Source: Utricularia gibba
Taxonomy: Eukaryota; Streptophyta; Magnoliopsida; Lamiales; Lentibulariaceae
NCBI GenBank assembly: GCA_002189035.1
Contig: CM007990.1
Span: forward strand, 4,712,001 to 4,776,000
DNA length: 64,000 bases
Direction: 5' to 3'
The position numbers were made by a program, and so were the translations under genes. Of the stretch, positions 10,446 through 22,707 are shown one piece after another (position 1 is the stretch's first letter; each line of letters opens with the position of its first letter). The notes beneath the pieces are model-generated. The model saw only the letters and a program-made list of their open reading frames with translations. It was not told the origin of the DNA and made no database searches.

Positions 10446-11841
10446 ATGGCGTTTTACATTCTTTCTCATCTTCTTCTCTGTTTACTTGTATTCTCATCCG
10501 TACATGGAGATTCTGAAGGTGATGTATTCAGTTAGAGGTTGATGGGAGGTTTTTGTTTCTGATTGTTGATGTCTTGGGGTCTCTTTTTACAGGGGATGCT
10601 CTGTATGCACTGAGGAGAGCTGTTCATGACCCGCAAAATGTCCTTCAGAGCTGGGATCCAACGCTTGTGGACCCGTGTACTTGGTTTCATGTCACCTGTG
10701 ATAACGAAAACAGGGTTACTCGACTGTAATCCCTTTGACCCGGATACTGTTCTAATTGCACGCCCTTAATTCGTCCTCGTGTTCAAGTTTTGATTTTTGT
10801 GGTTTCTTCGTTTCCAGGGATCTTGGGAACGCGAAGCTATCAGGAAGCCTTGTTCCTGAATTGGGCAAACTGGAACGCCTTCAGTATCTGTGAGCAAAAA
10901 AAAAATACTTTCTTTTCATCTTCATCACTTTTCTATTGAGAAGTCGTTCGACTGAAATTCTGGGTTTCATCTGTTTTAGCTTCGGTATGAGTGAGTGATT
11001 GCGGATTTGCTCCTGGGGGTGTGTTTTTGAAGCTGAAACGTTGTAGTTGCTCTCGCATTAACTGCAGGGCTAATGAGTTAGAAAAGTGGCCACTGTCACT
11101 TTCTCTCTCACGCAGTGAGGCAAAAATTTTACACATAGGGTGGGCACTTTTCTCACACAGTGAGATGACAGTGGCCACTTTTTTAAATCACCCCGTTGAT
11201 AACGCGTCGTTGCATTTAATGAAGAAGACGAAGTTTTAGTTGGTGAATTTTTGCAGGGAACTGTACATGAACAACTTTACTGGAACTATCCCCACAGAGC
11301 TTGGCATGTTGAAAAATCTCGTGAGCCTTGACCTGTACCACAACAACCTTTCTGGGTCCATTCCCTCGTCTTTCTCACAGCTCACAAAACTTAAGTTTCT
11401 GTAAGCATTCCCGGTTCAGTTTTTTTCATTCATTATACACTTGTTCGGACAACATACATTGTGTTGATCTCAGGAGGCTGAATGGGAATAGGCTAACAGG
11501 GAGAATTCCAAGGGAATTGTCAGAGCTTGGAAACCTCAAAATTTTGTAAGAGTCATCTGTTTGTTCTGTAGAAGCTGTTATGGTGTACCTTCTGATTTCC
11601 TTCTGCATGATGCAGCGATGTCTCGAACAACGATTTATGCGGTACAATCCCCTCCTCTGGATCATTCACAAAGTTCACTGAAGAAAGGTAAGCTCTATAG
11701 CAATGTCTGTGCACATTACAGAATTGTGATGAAGGGGTCATTGAAGTATTCCCATTTGCTCGTAGTTTCATGAACAACTCGCGGTTGGAAGGCCCTGAAC
11801 TGATCGGCTTTGTGACTTACGATGTGGGAGCCTGCACTTGA
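10446..11841 (+). CDS. Short extracellular leucine-rich-repeat protein (SERK-ectodomain-like)
   Basis: Secreted LRR protein resembling the ectodomain of SERK kinases but without membrane or kinase parts, like Arabidopsis At5g21090 and rice LRR1. It has a signal peptide [20 protein letters not shown], an LRRNT cap ([30 protein letters not shown]), then repeats such as [32 protein letters not shown] and [17 protein letters not shown], and a C-terminal cap ([19 protein letters not shown]). Exons: 10446-10518, 10593-10725, 10818-10889, 11257-11400, 11474-11545, 11616-11687 and 11766-11841, all in phase with GT-AG borders. The 72- and 144-nt LRR exons are typical of the family. Intron 3 carries a small inverted-repeat element. 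Confidence 0.93.
11081..11182. mobile_element. Intronic MITE with 17-bp inverted termini
   Basis: AAAAGTGGCCACTGTCA at 11082-11098 is repeated exactly as the reverse complement at 11166-11182. Inner parts (CTCACGCAGTGAG, CTCACACAGTGAG) also tend to pair. TTA flanks the element on both sides (11078-11080 and 11183-11185), which fits a 3-bp target duplication of the PIF/Harbinger (Tourist) type. It lies inside intron 3 of the LRR gene. Confidence 0.65.
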
Positions 11842-12935
11842 ACGCTAACTTATCGGCTTTGTGAATGAGAATGAGTCTTATCTGACTCCACTGTTAACTC
11901 ATGAATATTTGGTGAAAACGGGGTGTCGTTCTTTGCCCTGCTAATGCAGTTTCTTACTTAAATCTGAAGCAGCACAGTACAGTACAGTAAATACAGTGCC
12001 TTTTATCTTGAACAGAACCGAAATCCAGGCAGTCCCTGGAGCTGCTTTACCTGCAAACTTTACTCCTCAATCAGCCGTGTGGGGAGATGAAGGAATGAAC
12101 TTGAGCGTGGCAAAACACAGCCATTCGATCGTTGGTGCCACGCCATGTGCGTCACCAGCATGAGACCCCAAGCATTCGACCCACACACCCCACCTTGAAC
12201 AGAGCCTTATGCGTGTAGAAGATGAAGAAGCAGATGGATAGGAAGTTGCAGCAGCACGCTGATGGACTACTGTGTAAGCCACGTGGCATTGCTTACATGT
12301 GTGCAGTGGTCAAACGCCTTCCAAGCGTCTTCCTGTCTCCTAGCCAAACGCAAGAGGAACAGAACAACAAACATGTTGGGGAAGGAAGCGTGTGGGATCA
12401 AGCTACTTTATGTGCTCTTTCCTTTACTGCGGCGGAATTCGAGTTCCCCATGCCGTATTTTTTGAATGCGGACCAAGAAACCTGCAAAATGTCACTGTTG
12501 CAGGGATTCTCAGCAAGCTTCGTTTTCTGGGAACCCAACGCTGTCCTCCAACTCATTGTTTCCAACCTTTTTTTATTATGTGACTAAGATTTACTTCAAT
12601 CTTATTCTGATAGTGTTCCCTGCAGAACGTCTATCCTGAGCTCTTATTCTCCTTTTTTGTGTTCATTTTTTGTTCTTGTTCGCTTCCTTCCAGAGCTACT
12701 AAAAAGATGATGCTGCTAATTTGATTGAATAGCTAGCTGCAAAGGAGGAGCAGGGCACAGGGGTCTCTATTACAAAAGGAAAGAAACATAGTAGTTTTGA
12801 GTACAGGCATGATGCTGACGATCCTTCTGACTTGTAACCTTTTGAACACCAAACCGCCGCCTAGGAGGAGGATAAATGTTGATGGCAGAGATATGCGGCC
12901 TGCAGAACCACCACTAAATCCATGAAATCTCGCTT
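11842..12935. other. Space between two convergent genes
   Basis: It holds the 3' regions of the LRR gene (+) and the NAC gene (-). The central part has several overlapping open frames (for example 12222-12587) but no domain I recognise. Confidence 0.5.
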
Positions 12936-13735
12936 TCACTTCATGAAAAAGCTGTTGCAACTGCTACTTTCGTCTTCTTCTTCTTCTTCTTCATCTTGTT
13001 TTCTGATCAAAAGCTGTGTAACTCCACTTGACCCGCACGATGAATCCGCCTTCTCCTTCGCCAGGAAGTCATAGAAAACGATGCCCTCTTTCTGATTCCC
13101 GAGTTCGCCTTTCATGCTGCCCCTCTTCTTCATCAACATTCTACAGACAACCCAATTCGTCTGCGCCAGGAGGAAACAAGAAAATTAACCCTGCCCCGTG
13201 ACAGAAGAGACGCTGTATTGCATTGTACCTCAGCCGGAGTTTCATGGGCCGCATTCTGTAACCGGTACTCGTGCATCACCCACTCGGTTTTACTGCCCTT
13301 TGGAGGCTTCCTCAGGTAGAAAACCAGAGTCTTCTTCATTCCCACAACACGGTTTCTCACAACAATCTGCTTATCCAAGCCGGTAGCCTTCCAGTAACCG
13401 CAAGCAGTCGCCCTGTTCGACCGGTTCCCGTTCGGGTACTTGACCTCCTTCTTGCTGAAGAAGTACCTCTCCTGCTCCTTATCCCCTGAAGACAGACACT
13501 TGCACTCATCAAATGCAAACTCCCAAACAGCGATCAAGGGAAGTTCAGTCAACTAACCAGGCAAATCCCAGGGATCACATCTGTTGACATCAAACTCAGG
13601 GATGATCGAAGCAGGCAGCGGGAAGGAGAAGACTTTGCGCTTCAGGTACTGCAACACAAGCTCCTCATCAGTCGGGTGAAATCTGAAGCCAGGAGGTAGC
13701 CGCCTAGTGGGTAGCCCTGCCGGAGGTTTCTCCAT
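12936..13735 (-). CDS. NAC-domain transcription factor, VNI2/ANAC083-like
   Basis: Plant-specific DNA-binding factor. NAC subdomains are visible in order: [20 protein letters not shown] (A), [13 protein letters not shown] (B), [20 protein letters not shown] then [10 protein letters not shown] (C), [20 protein letters not shown] and WVMHEYRL (D), [13 protein letters not shown] (E). The tail has an acidic run and ends [10 protein letters not shown], like the SSCNSF end of Arabidopsis VNI2, a repressor of xylem-vessel regulators that also links ABA to leaf ageing. Exons on the minus strand: 13735-13558, 13485-13229 and 13160-12936, all in phase, giving 219 aa. I use the ATG that begins MEKPPAGLP; the 22 upstream codons in the same frame look like leader. 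Confidence 0.92.
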
Positions 13736-14316
13736 GTGGGATTCAAGAATGTGCAGAGAGGAAAGTAGAGAGCAAGGAGTGAGGGAAGACTCCCCACCCA
13801 AGACGCCATCTTTATAGTGCAGTTGAGTCGGAGTTGGGGAACAGAGAGACGCTCAGACACTGGCGAGTCAATTGGAACTCAGCGAGCACACCCACACACA
13901 CCCGTAGCGTGAATCAGACTCAATCCAAAAGATTTTCAATTTCGATCACAACAAGAAACAAATTCCCATCATATACAAAAATCCACTCAAAAATAAAAAC
14001 AATAAATCTTGCTTGATTATCAAATTAATTGTGTAATTAGTTGAACTAGTTTAAAAAGGGCACAAGGTTAATGTGTGCAGGAAGTGGGCCCCTAAATTGA
14101 CAATGGATTGATCCCACTTCACACGAAGGGATTTCCTTCCTACTCATCTTATCCCCAAACTGGCAATACAATAATATTCATTATAATAAAATATAATTCA
14201 TTTTCATGGGAATAACAAATTTCAATTACCCAAGGGTATCTTGGGTATTGCAACCAAAAAAATATAATTTAATTATTATAAAATTCAATATTTATTTTGG
14301 AATTAAACGATTGGAT

Positions 14317-14343
14317 GGGGGCGGGGGCGGGGGGGGGGGGGGG
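14317..14343 (+). repeat. G-tract (quadruplex-prone)
   Basis: Almost uninterrupted G with two C interruptions, followed by a short TG repeat. It lies between the NAC start and the kinase stop, outside coding sequence. Its true length is uncertain because assemblies handle such runs badly. Confidence 0.7.
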
Positions 14344-14522
14344 TGAAAAGTGTGTGTGTGTGTTGCGTGTGGGAGTGGAGGAGGGCGACCGGATCGGGAC
14401 TGCGGGATCCGGACGTCAAAGCCGACCAATCATCGCATCGCATCCAGTTTCTGAAATCTTTGGCTTCACAAAAACAAATCAAATGTCCGTTTCAGTGCAC
14501 GTTTGTTTCATAAGCTATCACA

Positions 14523-16248
14523 CTACACATCACCTCTCGCTCTGTCTCGCCAGTTTTCGCCCCACGTTTTGGCCTCCGCCACGGCTCGGTCACGTTGCGG
14601 GTCCCGGGTGATGATGGCTTTGGGTTTGGGAGAGCTTTCCTCTCCTTCCTGACGCCGGCGGGGTGGCGGATCCCCTCTGCCACCCTCTGCGTTTCCCAGT
14701 AGCTTGGCGACTGGATCGTGGGCTGTCTGGTTCATGAGGTAGGAGAGGGCTGTCACTACTTCTGCCATCAGGGGGCGGGCGGCAGCCTGTTCCTGGGTGC
14801 ACATTGAGGCCACGGAGAGAGCTTGGTAGAGCCCCCGCATTGGGAACTTGCCCTGCAACCGTGGGTCTGCTAGCTTCGCCAACCTCCGCCGGTCGTTGAA
14901 CAAGGGGCGTGACTGTGGCAGGGGATGGGGGAGATGAGATGAGTGGAGTGGAACTGATGTTCATAAACATATTGGCTGCTTACCCATGTCACGAGGCTCT
15001 GCTCTCCTTGCGGTTGTGTGCCGTCAAGGGCCTTCCGGCCGGTGATCAGCTCCAGGAAGACGACCCCGAAGCTGTAAACATCCGACTTCACTGTCAACTG
15101 CCCTGTCATCGCATACTCGGGTGCGCAATAGCCGTATGTTCCCATCACCCTAGTCGACACGTGTGACTGGTCTCCGGTCGGCCCCAGCTTCGCGAGTCCG
15201 AAATCTGACAGTTTCGGGGAAAAGCCTTCTCCTAGTAGTATGTTGGAGGACTTGAAGTCTCTGTATATCACCGGAGGTACAGCCTTGTCGTGAAGATACT
15301 CGAGTCCCTTTGCTGCGCCGGTGGCTATCTTAATCCTCGTGTTCCAGTCCAGTGCTTCTCTATCCGGTGGAAGATCTGTAGGATATCGCAAATTTAACAG
15401 GATGCAGGATTCCATCCGGAAGTGACAATCAGATTATCAGCACAGTTGTTTACCATGGAGATGATCTTCTAAGGATCCCAAAGGCATGAACTCGTAAACC
15501 AGAAGCCTTTCCTCTCCATCGGCACAGTAGCCGATTAAGTTCACCAAGTTGGGATGGTGCAGCAAACTAAGCATCAGAACTTCAACTAGGAACTCGCGGT
15601 TACCCTGAAGCCCGTTCCTATCCAACTGCTTCACCGCAACAGCCTGCCAAGATGCAAAATGTTCAATCCTTTGGTTAAAAATGAAGCTGAATAGTTTATC
15701 AAAACTTCGGATCTTGTGGAGGTTTTGAAGGGCTTTCTACCTGACCATTCGGAAGCCTGCCCTTGTAAACACGTCCAAACCCTCCCTCCCCTATGAAGCA
15801 TTCTGGCGTGAAATTATTTGTGGCATTGACAAGCTCACGAAATGTGAAGGTCTGTGCAGCAATCTGTGCATCAGGGTTGTTCCTCGGCTCTGATGTCTCC
15901 TTTCTGGAACCCACTCCTATCTTGCATTCCAGTCTGCCACCTCCTGTATGTTTTAAAAAGGGCCATAGAGATAGGCAATGAGGGGAAACAGATGATGCAA
16001 ATGAACCAAAGAATCTGACTCATTTGGCAATAGCATGAATTCTGTAGATCAATCCGACACAGCATAAAACACAAGAAGATGGAGCCCAGGAACAACAATG
16101 GTAATATAGATGAAGAATTAAGCTAACCGGATGATGATTTTGACATGCTCGAAGGAATAATCGGATGGACTACAATGTGATCATCTTTGCCTTTATTGTG
16201 GTCGAGCGTATCCTCTTCCTTTGTTTCAAAACAGGGAAAACAACCCAT
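14523..16248 (-). CDS. Receptor-like cytoplasmic kinase, PBS1-like (RLCK VII)
   Basis: Membrane-attached Ser/Thr kinase of immune signalling. It starts MGCFPCF, a site for N-myristoylation at Gly2 and palmitoylation at nearby Cys. The kinase domain has [11 protein letters not shown], catalytic Lys113 in VAVKQLD, Asp211 in [10 protein letters not shown], and Asp229 in DFG. Sequence agrees closely with Arabidopsis PBS1 through [26 protein letters not shown] and the tail [19 protein letters not shown]. At residues 239-245 it reads GDQSHVS, where PBS1 has GDKSHVS, the site cleaved by the bacterial protease AvrPphB. Exons on the minus strand: 16248-16128, 15943-15741, 15643-15454, 15375-14984 and 14912-14523, all in phase, 431 aa. 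Confidence 0.94.
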
Positions 16249-18342
16249 CTACCCCAACTCAAAGTTTAAATCTTTACGAAAACCAAAAAATCAGATCCTC
16301 TTCGACGTTCATCTTCTTCAACACAATCCCAACATAAAAAATCTCGGGAAATCGTAAAATCCTGCAACATTCAATCCCCACCCATCGCCCCCAGTGATAT
16401 GGCGCCGCAATTGAGACAACCCAAAATCCAAAAGGCAACAGAACCGACGGCAAAATAGAGAAGAAACCAGGCAAATAATTCGATTAGAAAAGGGGAGCGC
16501 GTGTCATCTGCTTTAACTCTTCCACTTTCGATACAAGGATCTCTCTCACACACGCACATAAATGTATGTGCGTATATGCAGGGATACGTCTTACATACAC
16601 AGCGATGCATCTGCCGACGAAGATGATGCATTCACATTCCGCCATCATCTTCCTCGCCGCCCACCTAATAAATAGTAACCGGTGAACGCATTCTCCAATC
16701 TCCACCTTCCCCCATTAACATCCTTTACTTGCAAATAAATAAAAAAAGGAACCAATAAATGCGACCACAAATCCAATGTGACCGGAGAGTACCTTCACTT
16801 CACTTCTCTCGCAGTCACTCCAACCCAAAAGTCAAGCCTCCTTTAAACGCATTCAGGTTTCATACAATATGACAGACAACCAACATTTCAGACCCAACTT
16901 AATGCGAAGTAGCTGAAATGAAAGCTTCCCAGTTTTCCAAGTGCATCACTACTTTCCCCTCTTGGAATACACAACATGGATGCTTTCTCATAATAATTGG
17001 CCACCAATTTCAGCATCGAGGTCAGATGGGTCTGTCAAAATCGAACTTTGGCAAAAAGATAATGGCAGATTTGATTCTGAAAATGGTGTACGGTGCACCA
17101 CTGCGGAACCGACATGATTTGATCGACGGCGAAGGAGAGGTTTCCCTGTAATATCTCCGGGCCCAATTTCACATCCCTTAGCCGACTTTCTTATAATGGG
17201 CCTTTTGATCCTCTAAACAGGCCATAATTACTTTGGGCCTGAATAAAAGCCCACGATTCTCACCTTTTTTAAAAATGTGATTATCCCCATTCCATGAAAT
17301 GCTAATGTGTTTAGTAGCTCGTATTATTTATAAAATACTTTTCTTGTTTTTTTTTAAATCATGTTTTTAAAAACTTAATCAAATAAGTTTTAATTTATCA
17401 TATATACAATATCATTTTAAATACATATTTTTTAAATTTAATATATTACACAATTTTATTTTAATTAAACCCCATCTAGTTATTCAAACACAAATATAAT
17501 ATTTATTAAACTAATCATCCTATTATATTATCTTTCATATTCAATAATAAAAAAATATATTTTTTTGGAGTCATTTACAAATATGGATCTGGCATACAAA
17601 GACAAGAAGATACATTGTGTATGGTAAGATTTCTCACATATCACGATCAAATTTCTAAATGATTTTTATTTTTCATGATCAAATCACCCCAAAAGCTGTT
17701 TAGGTTAACGGCATTATTCTGATAATTACAACAAAATGGAGCGTTGATTTGGCAGAGATGCATGGCCATTGATGTTGGAGAGCAGTACGGTCGCGCCCTG
17801 GTCTGGGAATTGATGTTGGTGGGGTTAGGGCTCCAATTATGCCCACGTTACTCTACATGGAAGCATTAATGGCGGTAGGCGCAGAAGCCCTAAGCTCCAA
17901 ACCAGGTGCAGCGCCCCCCACATTGAAGTCTCCGCCTGCAGCAATGCCAAAGCTTGTTCCTTTTGAAACTTGAGCTGAATGAGGGAGAAGACTATGGAGA
18001 AGGGAGAGCCGGATAACGTCAAGGAAATTGGTGCTGTTCTGCTGGGAAGAGAAGGGGATATCATGCTGAAGATGGATGGAACAGGCGATCAGGGGTATGT
18101 GAAACCTGAATCTTGAGATCGTCTGGTGGAAGACAGTACAATTCCCTGGTAAATCAGGGGCTCCAGTGTTACCTTTCTGGTTGATTTTGTAACAGTTACT
18201 GGGCTGCTGCTGTATTAATATACATGGTGGTTGTGTGTCTTCCTACTTGTATCCTGGGGCGACAGCTGCTTCCTTTATTACAACCATTTCCGCCCACTCG
18301 TGTGGAAAGAGAAGTTTTTTCTGAAGTTGTGGGTGATATGAT
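16249..18342. other. Intergenic DNA with two short open frames
   Basis: 16249 to about 16850 is probably kinase promoter and leader. 17160-17700 is AT-rich with nothing recognised. Two short plus-strand ATG frames follow each other at 17857-17973 (38 codons, starts MEALMAVGAEAL) and 17994-18116 (40 codons, starts MEKGEPDNVKEIG). They look codon-like but match nothing I know, and may be relics. Confidence 0.35.
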
Positions 18343-18701
18343 ATGAGCACTAGTAGGAGTGCCACTAGTTCGTACGGTGTGCCGTCGGCGATGGAGAGGG
18401 TGGCGAAGCTGGCCTCCAGCAGCGCGGTGGTGGTTTTCAGTGTGAGCAGCTGCTGCCTGTGTCACGCGGTGAAGAGGCTCTTCTGCGGGATGGGAGTGAA
18501 CCCAAGAGTGTATGAGCTGGACCAGGAGCCCAGGGGCAAGGAACTGGAGAGGGCGCTCTCCCGGCTTCCCGGCGGAGGGTCCTCTCTCCCAGTGGTGTTC
18601 ATCGGGGGAAGCTCATCGGCGCCGTGGACAGGGTTATCGCGTCCCACATCAACGGCACGCTGGTTCCACTCCTCAAAGACGCCGGAGCTCTGTGGCTTTG
18701 A
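18343..18701 (+). CDS. CC-type glutaredoxin (ROXY class), frame broken
   Basis: Land-plant-specific glutaredoxin that works with TGA bZIP factors in the nucleus. It has the active site CCLC in [20 protein letters not shown] and the conserved [20 protein letters not shown]. After LPVVFIGG the frame changes. In the other frame the expected end follows: [16 protein letters not shown], then [13 protein letters not shown] and a stop at 18701. ALWL is the known TGA-interaction end of ROXY proteins. The break falls in a run of five G (18604-18608); six G restores about 119 aa. Without correction the frame runs to 18954 and loses the glutathione-binding part. The gene has no intron, usual for this class. 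ATG 18391 is an alternative start. Confidence 0.88.
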
Positions 18702-19603
18702 CTGGGCGCCCGCAGCTCCACAGCTCTGGTCAGATCAGAGTAATAATGCTGGATGCTCTGCTGCTGCTGCTGCTTCGTCTTCTTCTTGTTCTGTATTCCT
18801 TTTCTTTGCCTCTGGTTTCAGTCAGTCATCAGCACGACGTGGATTCCTCCCCCAACCCCACACCGACAGCAACAATCAAAGTACATGCTTTGGGTTGGGT
18901 ACGGTGCAGCGATCGGGTAATGGATATGACAGAAACCAGAAGTCGGTTATCTAGTTGATGTTACTGCACTAACTTCCACTATTTCTTAACCAGTAACATC
19001 CACTGATCCAAAGTGGTGTGATGGGGATAACGTAAAACCATACAATTAGTAAAATTGAATGGGAATTATACGTGATTCGATATTTAAAATCTAGAAAATA
19101 AGATATTAGTATAATAATATATATTAGAATAAAATATTGCTTATATTAAATTAAAAAGGTCGATTCAAACAAGGTTTAAGATAAAGTGACAAACATATCT
19201 AATTATTTTACAAAATATTGATAAATATATAAAATGAAGATTAAAATAACAAAAATATATAATTTTTTAAACTAACTTGTCAGTTGTCCCACGTTTCGCG
19301 GCTGCCTTTGATTCACCTCTGGGATGGGGGTGGTGTTCTTGAAGGGAAGTCGGGTCGACCCGGGTGGAGAGCACCCGTTACATGAGGACGAAGTGTTGTA
19401 GAGAAATTCTGTGGATCTGATGGCGCAAAAGCTCGATGAACGGAAATCATGGATGATGACGATGAGCGTCTAACAGTGCAGGGACTGCAACTAAGGAGAT
19501 GGCGAAAATGAACATGGCAATGCATTGCTACACCTGATGAATGAATGGGAGAGAATACAGCAAGCACATGTTGCAGAAAACAAGATCTGGGGACGGCCGG
19601 CGG
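18702..19603. other. 3' flank of the glutaredoxin gene and intergenic DNA
   Basis: It includes a short CTG-rich stretch (18755-18775) and AT-rich DNA (19020-19280). The region 19300-19600 is probably the 3' UTR side of the minus-strand G6PD gene. No other gene was recognised. Confidence 0.45.
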
Positions 19604-22351
19604 TCAGTCGTCGACCCCCACATCGCCCCATCTTACGTTGTACCGGGCGGCGAGGTAGTGCGCACCCACCGGCCCGCGGCTGCCGTAGGGGTAGTACTCG
19701 GGTATGACCTTTTTGTCCTCCAGCTCCTTGAGGACGGGGGTGAAGAGGGACCAGGCGGCGTCCAGTTCGTCGCTCCTGATGAAGAGTCTCCTCTCACCTT
19801 CAATGGCATCCAACAGGAGTCTCTCGTATGCATCTGGGATCTCCTTGGAGTATCTGATCATGCGCTAAGATTCAGCCAAAACACCATGATTGTTGTTAAG
19901 AAAGACTGTATGCGGGCACCTTGCTTTGTAGTGAAGATTCAGATGGCTGCTGTCCAATCTCATCCCAAGTCCAGGGACCTTGTTGTTGACCTTCAGATAG
20001 ATGGCTTCATTCGGCTGAACACGGATAACCAGCTCGTTGGTGGCACGGTCAAGATTGCCGAACTTGCCATTGTATAAGTTCCCCGGTACATGCCTGAACT
20101 GTACTCGTATTTCAGCCCTGATAACAAACAGCGAGAGGCTTTTAGGAGTTGGAAAGCTAGTGAGAAAAAAAAATGGTGATCTGATTACCTTCTGGTGTGC
20201 AAAGCTTTACCCGCCTTCATCAGAAAAGGAACCCCATCCCACCTTGCATTGTTGATGAAAAGTGCAGCAGCAGCAAAAGTTGGGGTTATACTATCCTTGG
20301 GCACTGTTTTGTCATCCGTGTACCCAGGGTAAGTAATTCCACTCTTAGCGTGACTCTTGTACTGTCCAATCACCATGTCATTGAGAATGATCGGCTTTGC
20401 CGAGCGCAAAACTTTAACCTGTTGAGAGTTGAATCACCAAACAGTTCCATCACGCCAAACAAAATGTGTATGCATATGCAAGGTGTGAGAGCAGACCTTT
20501 TCATTCCTGATATCTTCTGCTTCCAAACTAACAGGTGTTTCCATGGCAAACAGAGCAAGTATTTGAAGCAGATGATTTTGCATTATGTCTCTAATGATTC
20601 CATAATGGTCAAAGTAACTGGCATAATGCAGGACATGGTTAAGTAGGAAGTTCACTCAGATCTGATTCGAATAGCATATCTTAAAAATATATACCCTCCT
20701 CTTCCTTCGGTACCGAAGTCTTCTGAAAATATGAACTGAACATTGCGGATGTATTGCCTTGACCACAGAGGCTCAAAAATAAGGTTGGAGAAACGGAGAA
20801 CGGAAAGGTTTTCCACAAGCTCTTTTCCCAGATAATGATCTATCCTGCAAGGACGTATAGCAACAAAATTTATTACACTATCTCCAGAAAGAGATGTGTG
20901 AGAGAGAGAGATAGATACAGAAAGGATCAAACCTGAAAATCTGTTCTTCTGTCAAGTATTGCTTGAGGGCATTAGTTAAGGCAGCTGATGATTCGCTATC
21001 CCGTCCAAATGGTTTCTCAACAATGACCCTAGTCCAGCCATTAGGAGAAGATGCAGAGCGGCTGGCACATCTCACAGCATCAATAAAAATGTTTGGTGGA
21101 ATAGATAAATAAAAAAGTCGATTTGACACCTTTTGACCCTACAGAAACAAGAAATATTGATTATCAGTGACAGTAAGATGGCTTTATACTACAAAACCAA
21201 CGTGTAAACTTAACATAAAGCTAGCTATTGCCACTAGAGAAATGAACCAAAATTGATCCCTTGAGGAAAAAATTGGTAAAAAAGATGGCGCAAGCACTGG
21301 TTCTGCGACCGATACTGGAATGCCTTAAAAAAGGCTATGCTTGGAAATACCTCATGACCCTTGAGCTTTGCATCAAGCTCCGTGAAATTTTCTTGGGAAT
21401 CATATTGGCCGGAGTGATAAAAACACTTTTTAAGAAAATGTTCCATCTTTTCATCGCAATTTTCTCTAGACAAACAAAAACAAAAGCAGGATGAAAAATC
21501 ATGAGCTGATGCGCATAAATCAGTGAAAATGTATGAGGGGAGAGACGAAACCAAAGATAGCATAAGATTCTGAACACCTTTTATCAATTCTGCATGTGAG
21601 CGTCTCGCTAACCATAACTCGCAACTCTTCGTCGGTCATCTTACTACGGGCATAACCAAAGATTGTGAAGTTCTGCAACAAAAGGACAAAGCTCGAAACT
21701 TTCGAAGGACTAATGGATCAACAAGACAAAATACACATAGTTTCAGTATGGATGTGACGAGAACCTCAGGAAGGCAGCCCTCATAATAAAGCGCAAACAG
21801 AGCAGGAAAGATCTTTTTCTTGGCGAGGTCACCAGAGGCCCCTACAACTGTAACACTGAGATGGGAGCTCCCACCATCAACACCTAAATCCATTTTCATT
21901 TGTTCCACTGGAGGAGTAACTGGAAACGTTTCTTGTTTCAAGTTTTCTGGAGAAGCTCCTTTGGAGGGGGCGTTTTAAACGCCAAAGCACCTATAAGGAT
22001 TTTGGCATCAGCAGCACCCCATTACAACTCTTAGCTTCAGAAAGACGTGTGCGGCGCACAAACCAGCATATAAAATTCATCTAAAGCAAATCATCCCAAT
22101 TCAAACATAGCCGGAAAAAATCGGAACCATGAAATTTTAATTGAAGGGAAATGAAACGAACCATCCTGCATGAGGATCGACCGAGATAGAGGGGAGCACT
22201 TGGATACCGAAGAACCATTTTTTGACCCCAATCTCCTCCCGGAAACCACCGAAAACAAATTCTTTTGGAAAATCCGAAAAGACCCAATGGAGGAAGAAGT
22301 GGAATACGCTGATGATGAACAACAATGATTCGATGGAGCAAATAAAGCCAT
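19604..22351 (-). CDS. G6PD: Plastid glucose-6-phosphate 1-dehydrogenase
   Basis: Oxidises glucose-6-phosphate with NADP+, the first step of the oxidative pentose phosphate pathway. The first 63 residues are Ser-rich ([20 protein letters not shown]), typical of a plastid transit peptide. Next come the NADP site [10 protein letters not shown] (about 103-112), the active-site block RIDHYLGKE (about 267-275), and [20 protein letters not shown]. Cys155 and Cys163 (TCRIDKRENC) match in spacing the two regulatory cysteines of plastid isoforms, so inhibition by light through thioredoxin is expected. Ten exons on the minus strand: 22351-22162, 21958-21765, 21672-21578, 21465-21351, 21138-20933, 20844-20695, 20617-20497, 20418-20189, 20117-19920 and 19853-19604, all in phase, 582 aa. 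Confidence 0.95.
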
Positions 22352-22537
22352 CCCTTGTCTTCAATCTCTGAATAAAATCTGACAACTCCGCAGACGATTC
22401 CCTCAACCTCCTTAGTTTCAATCAAATCGAAATCCACTCTTTAAACACCGCAAGAGAGAACGAAATGAAACTTCGGAGACATCGAAAAGCTGCGGCCTCT
22501 AGATGTATCTCAAGGGCTGCCTTCTTCTTGTACACTA

Positions 22538-22566
22538 TGACGTCATTGGCGCCTGAAAGTGACGTC
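22538..22566. promoter_or_regulatory. Paired TGACG elements (as-1/TGA-type) upstream of G6PD
   Basis: A palindromic TGACGTCA at 22538-22545 and a second TGACGTC at 22560-22566 lie about 190-215 bp upstream of the G6PD ATG. Paired TGACG motifs bind TGA-class bZIP factors. Binding here is inferred. Confidence 0.5.
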
Positions 22567-22707
22567 TTGTAATTTTGATAATTAATGGGCTTAAGCCCAA
22601 AATATAAGAACCGGGCCCGACCATTATCAGGGCTGTTTGATTGTTCAGACAGCACTATGGGTCAGAATATGGGCCGGGTCGGGCCCGCCCACTAAGCTTT
22701 TCATGCA

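Noticed and set aside
22081-22437. Three overlapping open frames at the G6PD 5' end
   Set aside because: Only the frame starting at ATG 22351 has transit-peptide composition and joins exon 2 in phase.
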